A stretch of DNA of 64,000 bases from Bradyrhizobium yuanmingense (GCF_029167105.1 NZ_JARFML010000017.1:98324-162323), one strand, 5' to 3'; shown: positions 25,605 through 34,497, counted from the first letter of the stretch. Numbers and translations: made by a program. The notes: generated by a model not told the origin, from the sequence alone.

Positions 25605-26858
25605 ATGGCGGCGAAGACGCGTCCAGTGCGCACCACCCGGACGTCCAGGCGGCGGCCGCTTCGGAAGCGGCCCAGGGCGGCCGGCCAGCTGCGAAAGCGC
25701 AGCACCAAGGCGGTTGCGCCTGATGTCGTCCAGGCGGCGCTGGCCGCGTTTGCCCATGAGGTCCGCACCCCCCTGACCGGCATTCTCGCGATCAGCGACC
25801 TGCTCGCGACCTCCGATCTAGGCGAGCGGGAGCGGCGCTGGGCCGACACCATCAAGGCCGGCGCCGAGCATCTGGCGAGCCTCGCCACGCTGTTCGTGGA
25901 TGCTGCCAGAACGGGGAAGGGCGGCAGCACGCCGCGCCAGGATCTGTTCGATCTCAAGGCGCTCGCCCGCACCGCCGGCGATTCCCTGGCCGGCCGCGCC
26001 GCGGCCAAAGGTCTCCAGGCCAAGGTCGAGATCGCCGACAAGATCCCAGGGCTCGTGGTCGGTGATTCCGTCCGCCTGCGCGCCGCGCTCGAGAACCTGA
26101 TCGACAACGCCGTGAAATTCACCGACGAGGGCGGTGTGGCCCTCGCGGTCGAGCCCTGGCGTCCGGCCAAGGGCAAAGCAAAGGGCCGGGTCGGCGTCGC
26201 CTTCGCCGTGTCCGACAGCGGCATCGGCCTGACCATGGCCGAGATCAAGCGGCTATTCCGTCCGTTCACCCAGGCCAATGTCACCATTGCCGCACGCTTC
26301 GGCGGCGCCGGCTTGGGGCTCTCCTCGGTCAAGCAACTGGCGCGGGCGATGGGCGGCGACATCACCGTCGCTCCGCGCCGGGGTGGCGGCGCCACCTTCA
26401 CATTGACGGTGTCGCTGGACTCGGCGGGACGGGGCAAGGCCCGCAAGGCAAAGGACGGCAGCGAGCCCGAGGCGGTGGCTGCGCTTCGCGTTCTCAGCGT
26501 CGAGGACAACCCGTTCGGCCGCGTCGTGCTCAACACCATCCTGACCGAGCTCGGCCATCATGCCGAGTTCATCGGGCGCGGCGAGGACGCCGTGAACCGG
26601 CTGGAGCATGGCGCGTTCGACGCGGTGCTGATGGACATGGTGCTGCCGGGCATCGACGGCATCGAGGCCATCAGGCGGATTCGCAGGCTGACGACGCCGC
26701 TGGCTCAGATCCCGATCATCGGCGTGTCCGGCCGCGGCGAGGACGAGGCCGCCGCGCGCCAAGCCGGGGCTGACGCCTTCCTGGTCAAGCCTGTGTCTCC
26801 GCGGGCTTTAGCGACTGCGCTGCTTGAAGCGACACGCCGTGAGGAAGCCGCGACTTGA
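25605..26858 (+). CDS. Soluble hybrid histidine kinase with C-terminal receiver
   Basis: 417 residues from the ATG at 25605. A basic tail (about 1-40) is followed by the dimerisation/phosphoacceptor domain with His51 in FAHEVRTPL, the ATPase domain (N box ENLIDNAVKF, G1 VSDSGIGL, G2 FGGAGLGLS) and a receiver (about 297-410) with phosphoacceptor Asp344 in VLMDMVLPG and Lys in FLVKPV. No membrane helix or sensor domain is present, so it must take its signal from the cytoplasm or a partner. The last 74 bases overlap the convergent YihY gene. Confidence 0.88.
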   Translation: MAAKTRPVRTTRTSRRRPLRKRPRAAGQLRKRSTKAVAPDVVQAALAAFAHEVRTPLTGILAISDLLATSDLGERERRWADTIKAGAEHLASLATLFVDAARTGKGGSTPRQDLFDLKALARTAGDSLAGRAAAKGLQAKVEIADKIPGLVVGDSVRLRAALENLIDNAVKFTDEGGVALAVEPWRPAKGKAKGRVGVAFAVSDSGIGLTMAEIKRLFRPFTQANVTIAARFGGAGLGLSSVKQLARAMGGDITVAPRRGGGATFTLTVSLDSAGRGKARKAKDGSEPEAVAALRVLSVEDNPFGRVVLNTILTELGHHAEFIGRGEDAVNRLEHGAFDAVLMDMVLPGIDGIEAIRRIRRLTTPLAQIPIIGVSGRGEDEAAARQAGADAFLVKPVSPRALATALLEATRREEAAT

Positions 26859-27678
26859 TGATCGCGGCGTTCAGCTCGCCGCCGTAAACGAAGATTGCGG
26901 CGATGAAGTACAGAAACACCAGCGCGATGATCACCGAAGCGAGGCCCGCATACATTGTCACGTAGTTGTTGGCAAAGCGGGCCAAGTATTGGCCGAACAC
27001 GATGCTCGAGATCAGCGACGCCACGATGGTGAAGACGATGCCGGGCAATATCTGCAGGAAGCTGCGCCGTCCCGCCGGCAGCCAGGCATGCAGGATGATC
27101 AGCGCCACCACCAGCGCGCCGATGGAGATGCCATAGCGCACCCAGGTGAGGATGCTCTCGTTGGATTCGACGAACAGCGGAATGTGGCGCCGCGCCGCCT
27201 CGATAATGAGCGGACCGAGCACGATCAGGAAAGCCATGGCGAGCGCCGTGAAGGCGGCAATGATCGTATAGGCGATTGATTCCAGCCGGAGCCAGTACCA
27301 GCTTCGCATCTCCACCACCGCATAGGCGCGGTTGAGCGCGACTCGCAGCGCCTCGACGCCGTTCGAGGCGAAATAGACCGACAGCGCCGCGCCGATGGTC
27401 AAAAGGCCGGTCCGGGTGGTGGTCAGCACGTCATGCACCTCGCCCGAGATCGAATCGGCGACTTGCTTGGGCCAGACCTGGAGCATCAGGCTGGCGGCCT
27501 GGTCGGCGAGTTCCTTGGAGCCGAAGAAGCCGGCGAGCGCGGTCAGCACGATCAGGAATGGGAACAGCGCCATCAGCGTCGACAGCGCAATGTGGCTCGC
27601 GATCGCCCAGCCGTCATCGGCGAGGAACGTGTAGAACGCGTCCTCAACGACGCAGTAAATGTAGCGGATGGCTTTCAC
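26785..27678 (-). CDS. YihY/BrkB family inner-membrane protein
   Basis: 297 residues from a GTG at 27678, which has AGGTG 5 bases upstream; a longer reading to 27735 has no such support. Six predicted membrane segments and the motif DDGWAIASHIALSTLMALFPFLI define the YihY/BrkB family, once wrongly called ribonuclease BN. Function is unknown. The final 25 codons overlap the 3' end of the histidine kinase in the opposite direction. Confidence 0.87.
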   Translation of the reverse strand: MKAIRYIYCVVEDAFYTFLADDGWAIASHIALSTLMALFPFLIVLTALAGFFGSKELADQAASLMLQVWPKQVADSISGEVHDVLTTTRTGLLTIGAALSVYFASNGVEALRVALNRAYAVVEMRSWYWLRLESIAYTIIAAFTALAMAFLIVLGPLIIEAARRHIPLFVESNESILTWVRYGISIGALVVALIILHAWLPAGRRSFLQILPGIVFTIVASLISSIVFGQYLARFANNYVTMYAGLASVIIALVFLYFIAAIFVYGGELNAAIIKSRLPHGVSLQAAQSLKPAETQA

Positions 27679-27816
27679 TTGGCACCTACACCGCTGCTCT
27701 CTCCCTCTGCACGTAGGGAGAGGCCAGGAGAACAAGCAATGGGCGCAAATCGAAAAATCATCGCGCTACCATCTGATATTCTTGGCCCAAAAGCCAGTTC
27801 GCGAAGCGCCCCCGCC

Positions 27817-27881
27817 GTCATTCCGGGCTCGATGCGCCGGGCCTCGCTGCGCTCGGTCCCGCCGCATCGCCCCGGAATGAC
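27817..27881. repeat. Palindromic intergenic repeat, family A
   Basis: A short copy: GTCATTCCGGG at 27817 and CCCGGAATGAC ending at 27881, with GGGCCTCGCTGCGCTCGGTCC between them. It lies between the YihY and HIG1 gene starts. Confidence 0.8.
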
Positions 27882-27929
27882 GAGCTGGGGAGATGGCGAA
27901 CCAGCACACACGGTGTTATCTACCCTCAA

Positions 27930-28124
27930 ATGGCATCTCTCCTGAGTACTTTCATCCTGCCGGCCGCAGCCGGCGCCGTGGCGCTGGTGCTGCTGCTCGG
28001 GCTTATCAACATGATGCGCGGCGGCTCGCCCAACACCTCGCAGAAGCTGATGCGCTGGCGCGTGCTGCTTCAGTTCGTGGCGATCATCATCGCGATGCTC
28101 GCGGTCTGGGCGATGGGACGCTGA
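27930..28124 (+). CDS. HIG1-domain twin-transmembrane protein
   Basis: 64 residues with two membrane helices (about 6-27 and 44-62) joined by a short cytoplasmic loop. The loop and second helix start carry the HIG1 signature RWRVLLQ within SQKLMRWRVLLQFVAI. Mitochondrial relatives (Rcf1, HIGD1A) bind cytochrome c oxidase, and a similar role in respiratory complex assembly is possible here. The adenosyltransferase gene follows after 2 bases. Confidence 0.85.
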   Translation: MASLLSTFILPAAAGAVALVLLLGLINMMRGGSPNTSQKLMRWRVLLQFVAIIIAMLAVWAMGR

Positions 28125-28126
28125 TC

Positions 28127-28699
28127 ATGGTCGTACTTAATCGCATCTACACGAAGACCGGTGACGACGGCACGACGGCGCTCGGAACCGGCGAGCGCCG
28201 GCCGAAATACGATCTGCGCATCGAGGCCTATGGCACGGTCGACGAGACCAATGCCGCGATCGGCGTGGTCAGGCTCCACACCGTGGAGATGTCCGAGCTC
28301 GATGCGATGCTTGGCCGCATCCAGAACGATCTGTTCGATCTTGGTGCCGATCTCGCCGTGCCGGAGCGGGAAGGCAAGGCCGAGCGGCTGCGGGTGGTGG
28401 CGAGCCAGGTCGAGCGGCTTGAGCGCGACATCGACATGCTCAACGACAAGCTCGCGCCGCTGACCTCCTTCGTGCTTCCCGGCGGCACGCCGGCTGGGGC
28501 CCACCTGCATGTGGCGCGCACGATATGCCGCAGGGCGGAACGGGTGATCGTGGAACTGGCGGCCCAGCCGGGCGAGCCGGTCAGCGCGGCTGGCATCCAA
28601 TATATGAATCGTCTCTCCGACTTGCTGTTCGTGGCGAGCCGGGCCGCGAACGGCAACGGCGCGGGCGACGTGCTCTGGGTTCCCGGCCAGAATCGCTGA
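28127..28699 (+). CDS. Cob(I)yrinic acid a,c-diamide adenosyltransferase, PduO type
   Basis: 190 residues. Family motifs are complete: YTKTGDDGTTALGTGERRPK (about 7-26, ATP site), IEAYGTVDETNAAIGV, FVLPGGTPAGAHLHVARTICRRAERVIV and YMNRLSDLLFVASR. It transfers the adenosyl group of ATP to cob(I)alamin, giving adenosylcobalamin for methylmalonyl-CoA mutase and similar enzymes. I start it at the ATG at 28127, two bases after the HIG1 gene stop, which suggests one transcript. Confidence 0.93.
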   Translation: MVVLNRIYTKTGDDGTTALGTGERRPKYDLRIEAYGTVDETNAAIGVVRLHTVEMSELDAMLGRIQNDLFDLGADLAVPEREGKAERLRVVASQVERLERDIDMLNDKLAPLTSFVLPGGTPAGAHLHVARTICRRAERVIVELAAQPGEPVSAAGIQYMNRLSDLLFVASRAANGNGAGDVLWVPGQNR

Positions 28700-28749
28700 C
28701 CCATCGGGCGCCCGCATTTCAGAAGGCCAAAATTAGACCCGTTCGCGCG

Positions 28750-28778
28750 TTGACCGGGGCAGATCAGGCCTTTAGGTT
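28750..28778 (+). promoter_or_regulatory. Possible sigma-70-type promoter of etfBA
   Basis: TTGACC (28750-28755) and TAGGTT (28773-28778) are separated by 17 bases and lie 48 bases upstream of the etfB start. The -35 is good and the -10 weak. Confidence 0.4.
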
Positions 28779-28825
28779 CCGCGCCAGTTGATAACCCCCC
28801 TCCCAAATTGAGTGAAAGAGGATCG

Positions 28826-29575
28826 ATGAAGGTCTTAGTGCCGGTAAAGCGGGTGGTCGATTACAACGTCAAGGTCCGCGTCAAGAGCGATGGATCGGGC
28901 GTTGAACTCGCCAACGTCAAGATGTCCATGAACCCCTTCGACGAAATCGCTGTCGAGGAAGCGCTGCGCCTGAAGGAAGCCGGCAAGGCCACCGAGGTCG
29001 TGGTGGTCTCGATCGGACCGGCGCAGGCGTCCGAGACGATCCGCACCGGTCTTGCCATGGGCGCCGATCGCGGCATCCTGGTGAAGGCGGACGGCACCGT
29101 CGAGCCGCTCGCCGTCGCCAAGATCCTGAAGAAGGTTGCGGACGAAGAGCAGCCGGGCCTGATCATTCTCGGCAAGCAGGCGATCGACGACGACTCGAAC
29201 CAGACCGGCCAGATGCTGGCCGCGCTGCTCGGCTGGTCGCAGGCGACCTTCGCCTCCAAGCTCGAGATCGAAGGCTCCGACTTCAAGGTGACGCGCGAAG
29301 TCGATGGCGGTCTCCAGACCGTGAAGCTGAAGGGGCCGGCGATCGTCACGACCGATCTTCGCCTCAACGAGCCGCGCTACGCCTCGCTGCCCAACATCAT
29401 GAAGGCGAAGAAGAAGCCGATCGCGGAGAAGACCGTCGCCGATTACGGCGTGGACATCGCCGCGCGTCTCGAGGTTCTGAAGACGGCTGAGCCCGCGGGC
29501 CGCAAGGCCGGCGTCAAGGTCAAGGACGTCGCCGAGCTGGTGTCCAAACTCAAGAACGAAGCCGGGGTGCTCTGA
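28826..29575 (+). CDS. etfB: Electron transfer flavoprotein beta subunit
   Basis: 249 residues from the ATG at 28826, with AGAGGA upstream. MKVLVPVKRVVDYNVKVRV, NPFDEIAVEEALRLKEAG and the AMP-binding ILGKQAIDDDSNQTGQMLAALLGW are classic EtfB. With EtfA it accepts electrons from acyl-CoA and other dehydrogenases and passes them to ETF:ubiquinone oxidoreductase. The overall form fits the housekeeping ETF rather than the nitrogen-fixation FixB/FixA type. The stop shares a base with the etfA start (TGATG). Confidence 0.95.
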   Translation: MKVLVPVKRVVDYNVKVRVKSDGSGVELANVKMSMNPFDEIAVEEALRLKEAGKATEVVVVSIGPAQASETIRTGLAMGADRGILVKADGTVEPLAVAKILKKVADEEQPGLIILGKQAIDDDSNQTGQMLAALLGWSQATFASKLEIEGSDFKVTREVDGGLQTVKLKGPAIVTTDLRLNEPRYASLPNIMKAKKKPIAEKTVADYGVDIAARLEVLKTAEPAGRKAGVKVKDVAELVSKLKNEAGVL

Positions 29576-30519
29576 TGACGACGCTTCTGATTGCCGAACA
29601 CGACAATGCCTCGCTCAAGGACGCCACCAACAAGGCCCTGACCGCAGCTGCCGCGCTCGGCGCGGATGTTGAGGTGCTGGTTGCCGGCCAGAACGCCAAG
29701 GCCGCGGCGGATGCCGCTGCCAAGCTCGCTGGCGTGAAGAAGGTGCTGCTCGCCGATGGCGACCTCTACGCGCACGATCTCGCCGAGCCGCTGGCTGCGC
29801 TGGTCGTGTCGCTGGCGTCCGGCTATGACGCGATCGTCGCGCCGGCGACCTCGCGCTTCAAGAACGTCATGCCCCGCATCGCCGCCCTGCTCGACGTCAT
29901 GCAGGTCTCGGAGATCACCAAGGTGGTCGCGCCCGATACCTATGAGCGCCCGATCTATGCTGGCAACGCCATCCAGACGGTGAAGTCGAAGGACGCCAAG
30001 AAGGTCATCACGGTCCGCACCTCCACCTTCGCCGCAGCAGGCGAGGGCGGCAGCGCCCCGGTCGAGACCGTGGCGGCGGCGGCCGATCCGGGCCTGTCGA
30101 CTTTCGTCGGTGAGGAAGTCGCCAAGAGCGATCGCCCCGAGCTGACCTCGGCGAAGATCATCGTCTCCGGTGGCCGCGCCATGCAGAGCCGCGAGAACTT
30201 CGCCAAGTACATCGAGCCGCTCGCGGACAAGCTTGGGGCCGGTGTCGGTGCCTCTCGCGCCGCGGTCGACGCAGGCTATGCGCCGAACGACTGGCAGGTC
30301 GGACAGACCGGCAAGGTCGTGGCTCCCGAGCTCTATGTTGCGGTGGGCATTTCCGGCGCGATCCAGCATCTGGCCGGCATGAAGGACTCCAAGGTGATCG
30401 TCGCGATCAACAAGGACGAGGACGCGCCGATCTTCCAGGTCGCCGATTACGGCCTGGTCGCCGATCTCTACCAGGCGGTTCCGGAGCTGACGGCCGAACT
30501 CGGCAAGCTCGGCAAGTAA
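29575..30519 (+). CDS. etfA: Electron transfer flavoprotein alpha subunit
   Basis: 314 residues. The C-terminal FAD domain (about 195-314) has GRAMQSRENFAKYIEPLADKLGAGVGASRAAVDAG, then QVGQTGKVVAPELYVAVGISGAIQHLAGM and INKDEDAPIFQVADYGLVADLY, all expected for EtfA. It carries the redox-active FAD of the ETF dimer. The gene is translationally coupled to etfB and followed by a strong hairpin, so etfBA forms one unit. Confidence 0.95.
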   Translation: MTTLLIAEHDNASLKDATNKALTAAAALGADVEVLVAGQNAKAAADAAAKLAGVKKVLLADGDLYAHDLAEPLAALVVSLASGYDAIVAPATSRFKNVMPRIAALLDVMQVSEITKVVAPDTYERPIYAGNAIQTVKSKDAKKVITVRTSTFAAAGEGGSAPVETVAAAADPGLSTFVGEEVAKSDRPELTSAKIIVSGGRAMQSRENFAKYIEPLADKLGAGVGASRAAVDAGYAPNDWQVGQTGKVVAPELYVAVGISGAIQHLAGMKDSKVIVAINKDEDAPIFQVADYGLVADLYQAVPELTAELGKLGK

Positions 30520-30530
30520 AAGGCATCGAA

Positions 30531-30565
30531 AACACCGGCCGGAGGTATAAACTCCGGCCGGTGTT
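30531..30565 (+). terminator. Strong hairpin after etfA
   Basis: AACACCGGCCGGAG (30531-30544) and CTCCGGCCGGTGTT (30552-30565) are a perfect 14-bp stem with a 7-base loop, starting 12 bases after the etfA stop. The following GCATTTCT is only mildly T-rich, so full rho-independent action is likely but not certain. Confidence 0.75.
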
Positions 30566-30714
30566 GCATTTCTGAGGCGTTTTCTTTGGCGTGGGGCGCG
30601 CCTTGGAGACGATCCAATCTAGGTTTCGAGCCAAGGTTCTGATTAAATCGGACCTCCCGGCTCGAGGGGAAAGGCAGGGCGCGCCCCCCGCGCGCCGTTC
30701 CGGTGGATGACAAT

Positions 30715-31596
30715 ATGGCGGCAGTGATCAAGAAGGTCGGCGTGATCGGCGCGGGTCAGATGGGCAATGGCATCGCGCATGTCGCGGCGCTCGCTGGCTT
30801 CGACGTGGTGCTCAACGACGTTTCGGCCGACCGCCTCAAGTCGGGCATGGCCACCATCAACGGCAATCTGGCGCGTCAGGTCTCCAAGAAGGCCGTCACC
30901 GAGGACGACAGGGCCAAGGCGATTGCGCGCATCAAGCTAGCCGAGAAGCTGGACGATCTCGCCGATTGCGACCTCGTCATCGAGACCGCGGTCGAGAAGG
31001 AAGAGGTCAAGCGCAAGATCTTCCACGAGCTCTGCGCAATATTGAAGCCGGAGGCGATCGTCGCCTCCGATACGTCCTCGATCTCGATCACGCGCCTCGC
31101 CGCCGCCACCGACCGCCCAGAACGCTTCATCGGCATTCACTTCATGAATCCGGTGCCGTTGATGGAACTGGTCGAACTGATCCGCGGCATCGCCACCGAC
31201 GACGCCACCTTCGAGACCGCCAAGGAATTCGTCGGCAAGCTCGGCAAGCAGGTCGCGGTCTCCGAGGATTTCCCTGCCTTCATCGTCAACCGCATCCTGC
31301 TGCCGATGATCAACGAGGCGATCTACACGCTGTATGAAGGCGTCGGCAACGTCGAGGCGATCGACGCGGCGATGAAGCTCGGCGCCCACCATCCCATGGG
31401 TCCGCTCGAGCTTGCCGATTTCATCGGCCTCGACACCTGCCTCTCCATCATGCAGGTGCTGCACGAGGGCTTGGCCGACTCCAAGTACCGCCCGTGCCCA
31501 CTGCTGGTGAAATACGTCGAGGCCGGCTGGCTCGGCCGCAAGACCCAGCGCGGCTTCTACGATTACCGCGGCGCCAAGCCGGTGCCGACGCGTTAA
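30715..31596 (+). CDS. hbd: 3-hydroxybutyryl-CoA dehydrogenase
   Basis: 293 residues from the ATG at 30715, with GGTGG upstream; an ATG at 30703 would add four residues. The NAD motif is GVIGAGQMGNGIAHV (about 9-23). The signature DTSSISITRLAAATDRPERFIGIHFMNPVPLMELVE and the C-terminal helical domain with DFPAFIVNRILLPMINEAIY follow. It interconverts acetoacetyl-CoA and 3-hydroxybutyryl-CoA, linking beta-oxidation and polyhydroxybutyrate metabolism. Standing after etfBA, it fits a fatty-acid oxidation context. Confidence 0.93.
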   Translation: MAAVIKKVGVIGAGQMGNGIAHVAALAGFDVVLNDVSADRLKSGMATINGNLARQVSKKAVTEDDRAKAIARIKLAEKLDDLADCDLVIETAVEKEEVKRKIFHELCAILKPEAIVASDTSSISITRLAAATDRPERFIGIHFMNPVPLMELVELIRGIATDDATFETAKEFVGKLGKQVAVSEDFPAFIVNRILLPMINEAIYTLYEGVGNVEAIDAAMKLGAHHPMGPLELADFIGLDTCLSIMQVLHEGLADSKYRPCPLLVKYVEAGWLGRKTQRGFYDYRGAKPVPTR

Positions 31597-31610
31597 GGTG
31601 GGTGATCTCC

Positions 31611-31663
31611 TGCCCCGGACGCTGCGTAGCGCGTCACTTCGTGCCGCGCCTTGTCCGGGACAC
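31611..31663. repeat. Imperfect palindromic repeat fragment
   Basis: CCCCGGAC (31613-31620) and GTCCGGGA (31653-31660) flank GCTGCGTAGCGCGTCAC-like sequence, 17 bases after hbd. It resembles a degenerate intergenic repeat of the genus and may end the hbd transcript. Confidence 0.5.
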
Positions 31664-31726
31664 CTCTCCGCTCATCTGTCGTTAACCTCTCGCGCCTAGG
31701 TTACGGCCGGTACGAGGGTTCGCGTA

Positions 31727-31921
31727 ATGGACATGATGGCAATGGTCAGCACCATGCTGGCCGCACAGCAAGGCGCGCTGCAGTCGAATATTGCGGCGAC
31801 GCTGACCAAGCAGAACGCGGATATGGAGAAATCCACCGTCCTGACGCTGCTCGGCGCCGGCCAGCCCTCGCTCGCCAATGTCGGCCCTGGCGTCGGCGGC
31901 AATCTCAACGTCACCGCCTGA
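31727..31921 (+). CDS. Small YjfB-like putative motility protein
   Basis: 64 residues: a methionine-rich N-terminal helix (MDMMAMVSTMLAAQQGALQS) followed by IAATLTKQNADMEKSTVLTLLGAG and a glycine/asparagine-rich tail. Length and pattern resemble the YjfB family, described as putative motility proteins, but the match is by eye only. No flagellar gene is nearby. It converges on tlpA with a 3-base gap. Confidence 0.6.
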   Translation: MDMMAMVSTMLAAQQGALQSNIAATLTKQNADMEKSTVLTLLGAGQPSLANVGPGVGGNLNVTA

Positions 31922-31924
31922 GCT

Positions 31925-32587
31925 TCAAAGCGACGCGACGGCCTTCCCTGTTGCCGCCCGGATCAGCTTGAGTGCGTCCTCGCTCGCCCATTCCGCCGGC
32001 CCGGCGATTGTCGCGATCTCGCAGCCCTGCGGGTCCACAAGCACCGAGGTGGGCATTCCCAGCGCCCGTCCGACAGCTTTAAGATCCTGAAAAACCTTGG
32101 CTTTGTGGTCGCTGAAATAGCCGAGCCTGACAAGATTGGCGTCTTTCAGGAAGGTTTTCGGCTTCTCCAGGTCACGGGTGTCGATGTTGATCGCCACCAC
32201 CTCGAAATTCGGGCCCGACAGCTTGCCCTGGAGCTCGTCCAGCGCCGGCATCTCCTTTCGACAGGGCACGCACCAGGTCGCCCAGAGGTTCACCAGCAGG
32301 GTCTTGCCGCGGAAGTCGGACAGCTTCTTCGGCTTGCCCTCGGAATCCTCGAAGGCGAGGTCGGGCAATCTCAAGGGGGCGCTCGCCATGGTCAGCGCCG
32401 CCACCTCGCCATGGGCGAGCGGGGCGATTTTCTGCGCCGTCGCGACCGCCGCCTTGCAGGTCGGATCGCCTGATGGCGCCCGGCTCAGGCCCAGCCCGTA
32501 CAGCGCGGCGAAGCCGGCCAGCCCGCCAATCGCCACGGTGGCGATGACGAGGGGGATGCGGCGCGTGGAGGGCTTCGGTTCGAGCAT
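31925..32587 (-). CDS. tlpA: Thiol:disulfide interchange protein TlpA
   Basis: 220 residues from the ATG at 32587 (an ATG at 32599 is also possible). Residues about 9-34 form a membrane anchor and the rest is a periplasmic thioredoxin domain with WCVPC (105-109). Two further cysteines, Cys44 and Cys189, correspond to the second disulfide known in Bradyrhizobium TlpA. There it is a strong reductant that reduces the copper-site proteins ScoI and CoxB during cytochrome aa3 oxidase assembly. The sequence looks almost identical to the B. japonicum protein as I remember it. It is divergent from argH. Confidence 0.95.
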   Translation of the reverse strand: MLEPKPSTRRIPLVIATVAIGGLAGFAALYGLGLSRAPSGDPTCKAAVATAQKIAPLAHGEVAALTMASAPLRLPDLAFEDSEGKPKKLSDFRGKTLLVNLWATWCVPCRKEMPALDELQGKLSGPNFEVVAINIDTRDLEKPKTFLKDANLVRLGYFSDHKAKVFQDLKAVGRALGMPTSVLVDPQGCEIATIAGPAEWASEDALKLIRAATGKAVASL

Positions 32588-32689
32588 ATCGTTTGTCATC
32601 CGGTCGCAGATATGGCTATCAGGGGCCTCTTAATACGGCTGGCCACGGCCAGCAAACGTTCGGCAAATCAGGCGTGAGCACAGGGGATC

Positions 32690-34087
32690 ATGAGCAACAA
32701 GATGTGGGGCGGCCGGTTCTCGGAACGCCCCGACGAGATCATGGAAGAGATCAACGTCTCCATCGACGTCGATCGTCACCTCTTCGCCCAGGACATTGCC
32801 GCGTCCAAGGCCCACGCCGCGATGTTGGCCAATCAGGGCATCATCACGGCTTCTGATGCGAAAAATATCGGCAAGGGTCTAGACACAATCCTGTCAGAGA
32901 TCGGCAGGGGCGGCTTCGAATTCAAGCGCGCGCTCGAGGACATCCATATGAATGTCGAGAGCCGCCTCTCGGACCTGATCGGCCCGGCCGCCGGAAGGCT
33001 GCACACCGCACGCTCGCGCAACGACCAGGTCGCTACCGACTTCCGTCTGTTCGTTCGCGACGTCATCGATGAGACCGATGCCGCGCTCGCCGCGTTCCAG
33101 CAGGCCCTGGTGGACCGCGCGCTGGAGCACGCCGCAACCGTGATGCCCGGCTTCACGCATCTGCAAACGGCGCAGCCCGTCACGTTCGGCCATCACCTGC
33201 TGGCCTATGTCGAGATGGCGGCGCGCGACCGCGGCCGCTTCCAGGACGCCCGCAAGCGGCTGAACGAATCGCCGCTCGGCGCGGCTGCGCTCGCCGGCAC
33301 CTCGTTCCCGATCGACCGCCACGCCACCGCGAAGGCGCTCGGCTTCGACCGCCCGATGGCGAACTCGCTCGATGCCGTCTCCGACCGCGACTTCGTGCTG
33401 GAGACGCTGTCGGCCGCCGCGATCTGCGCCGTGCACATGTCGCGCTTTGCCGAGGAGATCGTGATCTGGACCTCTCCGCTGGTCGGCATGATCCGACTCA
33501 GCGACAAGTTCACCACGGGATCCTCGATCATGCCGCAGAAGCGCAACCCGGATGCCGCCGAGCTCGTGCGCGCCAAGACCGGCCGCGTCATCGGCGCGCT
33601 CAACGGCCTCCTAATCGTCATGAAGGGCCTGCCGCTCGCCTATCAAAAGGACATGCAGGAGGACAAGCAAGGCGCCATGGAGGGTTTTGCCGCGCTGTCG
33701 CTGGCAATCCGCGCCATGACCGGCATGGTCCGTGATCTCGTTCCGGACGAAGCCAAGATGAAGGCGGCCGCGGGCGAGGGTTACGCCACGGCGACCGACC
33801 TCGCCGACTGGCTGGTGCGGACGCTGAAGATGCCGTTCCGCGAGGCGCACCACGTCACGGGTCGCATCGTCGCCAAGGCCGCCGAGGGGAGCGTCGCGTT
33901 GCACGAGCTGCCGCTGAAGGAGATGCAGGCGATCGAGCCCAAGATCACCAAGGACGTGCTCGGCGTGCTCTCGGTCGAATCGTCGGTGAAGAGCCGCACC
34001 AGCTTTGGCGGCACCGCGCCGAAGAATGTGACGTCCCAGGCCAAGGCCTGGGCGAAGCGGCTGGAAAAAGAGCGAAAATTGGGCTGA
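32690..34087 (+). CDS. argH: Argininosuccinate lyase
   Basis: 465 residues, normal length. Fumarase-superfamily motifs are complete: MWGGRFSERPDEIMEEIN, the TARSRNDQVATDFRLF loop, GFTHLQTAQPVTFGHHLLAY and the signature GSSIMPQKRNPDAAELVRAK with the catalytic serine. It splits argininosuccinate into arginine and fumarate, the last step of arginine synthesis. It starts the order argH-lptM-lysA, conserved in alphaproteobacteria and many other proteobacteria. Confidence 0.97.
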   Translation: MSNKMWGGRFSERPDEIMEEINVSIDVDRHLFAQDIAASKAHAAMLANQGIITASDAKNIGKGLDTILSEIGRGGFEFKRALEDIHMNVESRLSDLIGPAAGRLHTARSRNDQVATDFRLFVRDVIDETDAALAAFQQALVDRALEHAATVMPGFTHLQTAQPVTFGHHLLAYVEMAARDRGRFQDARKRLNESPLGAAALAGTSFPIDRHATAKALGFDRPMANSLDAVSDRDFVLETLSAAAICAVHMSRFAEEIVIWTSPLVGMIRLSDKFTTGSSIMPQKRNPDAAELVRAKTGRVIGALNGLLIVMKGLPLAYQKDMQEDKQGAMEGFAALSLAIRAMTGMVRDLVPDEAKMKAAAGEGYATATDLADWLVRTLKMPFREAHHVTGRIVAKAAEGSVALHELPLKEMQAIEPKITKDVLGVLSVESSVKSRTSFGGTAPKNVTSQAKAWAKRLEKERKLG

Positions 34088-34180
34088 GGGCAAAATTTCG
34101 CTTATGTTTCATGGTCATCCGGCTCTCGCCAGAACGCGCCAATCTCTGTATGGTGCGCCGCGCGTAGTGGGGATTTCGTC

Positions 34181-34474
34181 GTGACGTCAAAGTTTCGCCC
34201 GGCCGGCTCGGGGTGGGCCATCATTGTCTTGAGCCTGACGGCGCTCGCGCTTGCAGGTTGCGGCCGCAAGGGCCCGCTGGATCTGCCGCCGACCGCCTCC
34301 AACGCGCCCGCAGCCACCGGCGCCGCACCCGTCGAGCCCGAGACCGCGGCCCAGAAGGCGCCGAGCCTGTTCGAGCCCACCGCCAGCGCGGATGCCGCGC
34401 CCGCGGCGGCCAAGGGCCGGAAGAAATCGTTTATTCTCGACCCGCTCCTGGACGAACCTCCCGGCAAGAAATAA
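34181..34474 (+). CDS. lptM: LptM-like small lipoprotein
   Basis: 97 residues from a GTG start. A lipoprotein signal ends in the lipobox LALAGC (Cys about residue 27), and the mature N-terminus CGRKGPLDLPP matches the LptM (YifL) motif CGxKGPLxxP. The remainder is an Ala/Pro-rich tail ending in KKSFILDPLLDEPPGKK. LptM helps mature the LptDE lipopolysaccharide translocon in E. coli; the same role is inferred here. It lies between argH and lysA, where this lipoprotein is usually found. Confidence 0.88.
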   Translation: MTSKFRPAGSGWAIIVLSLTALALAGCGRKGPLDLPPTASNAPAATGAAPVEPETAAQKAPSLFEPTASADAAPAAAKGRKKSFILDPLLDEPPGKK

Positions 34475-34497
34475 GCCGGGACAACCGAGCCTGCGCC

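Noticed and set aside
28826..30519. etfBA as nitrogen-fixation fixAB
   Set aside because: No fixC, fixX or nif gene is near, and the sequences are of the housekeeping ETF kind, followed by a terminator.
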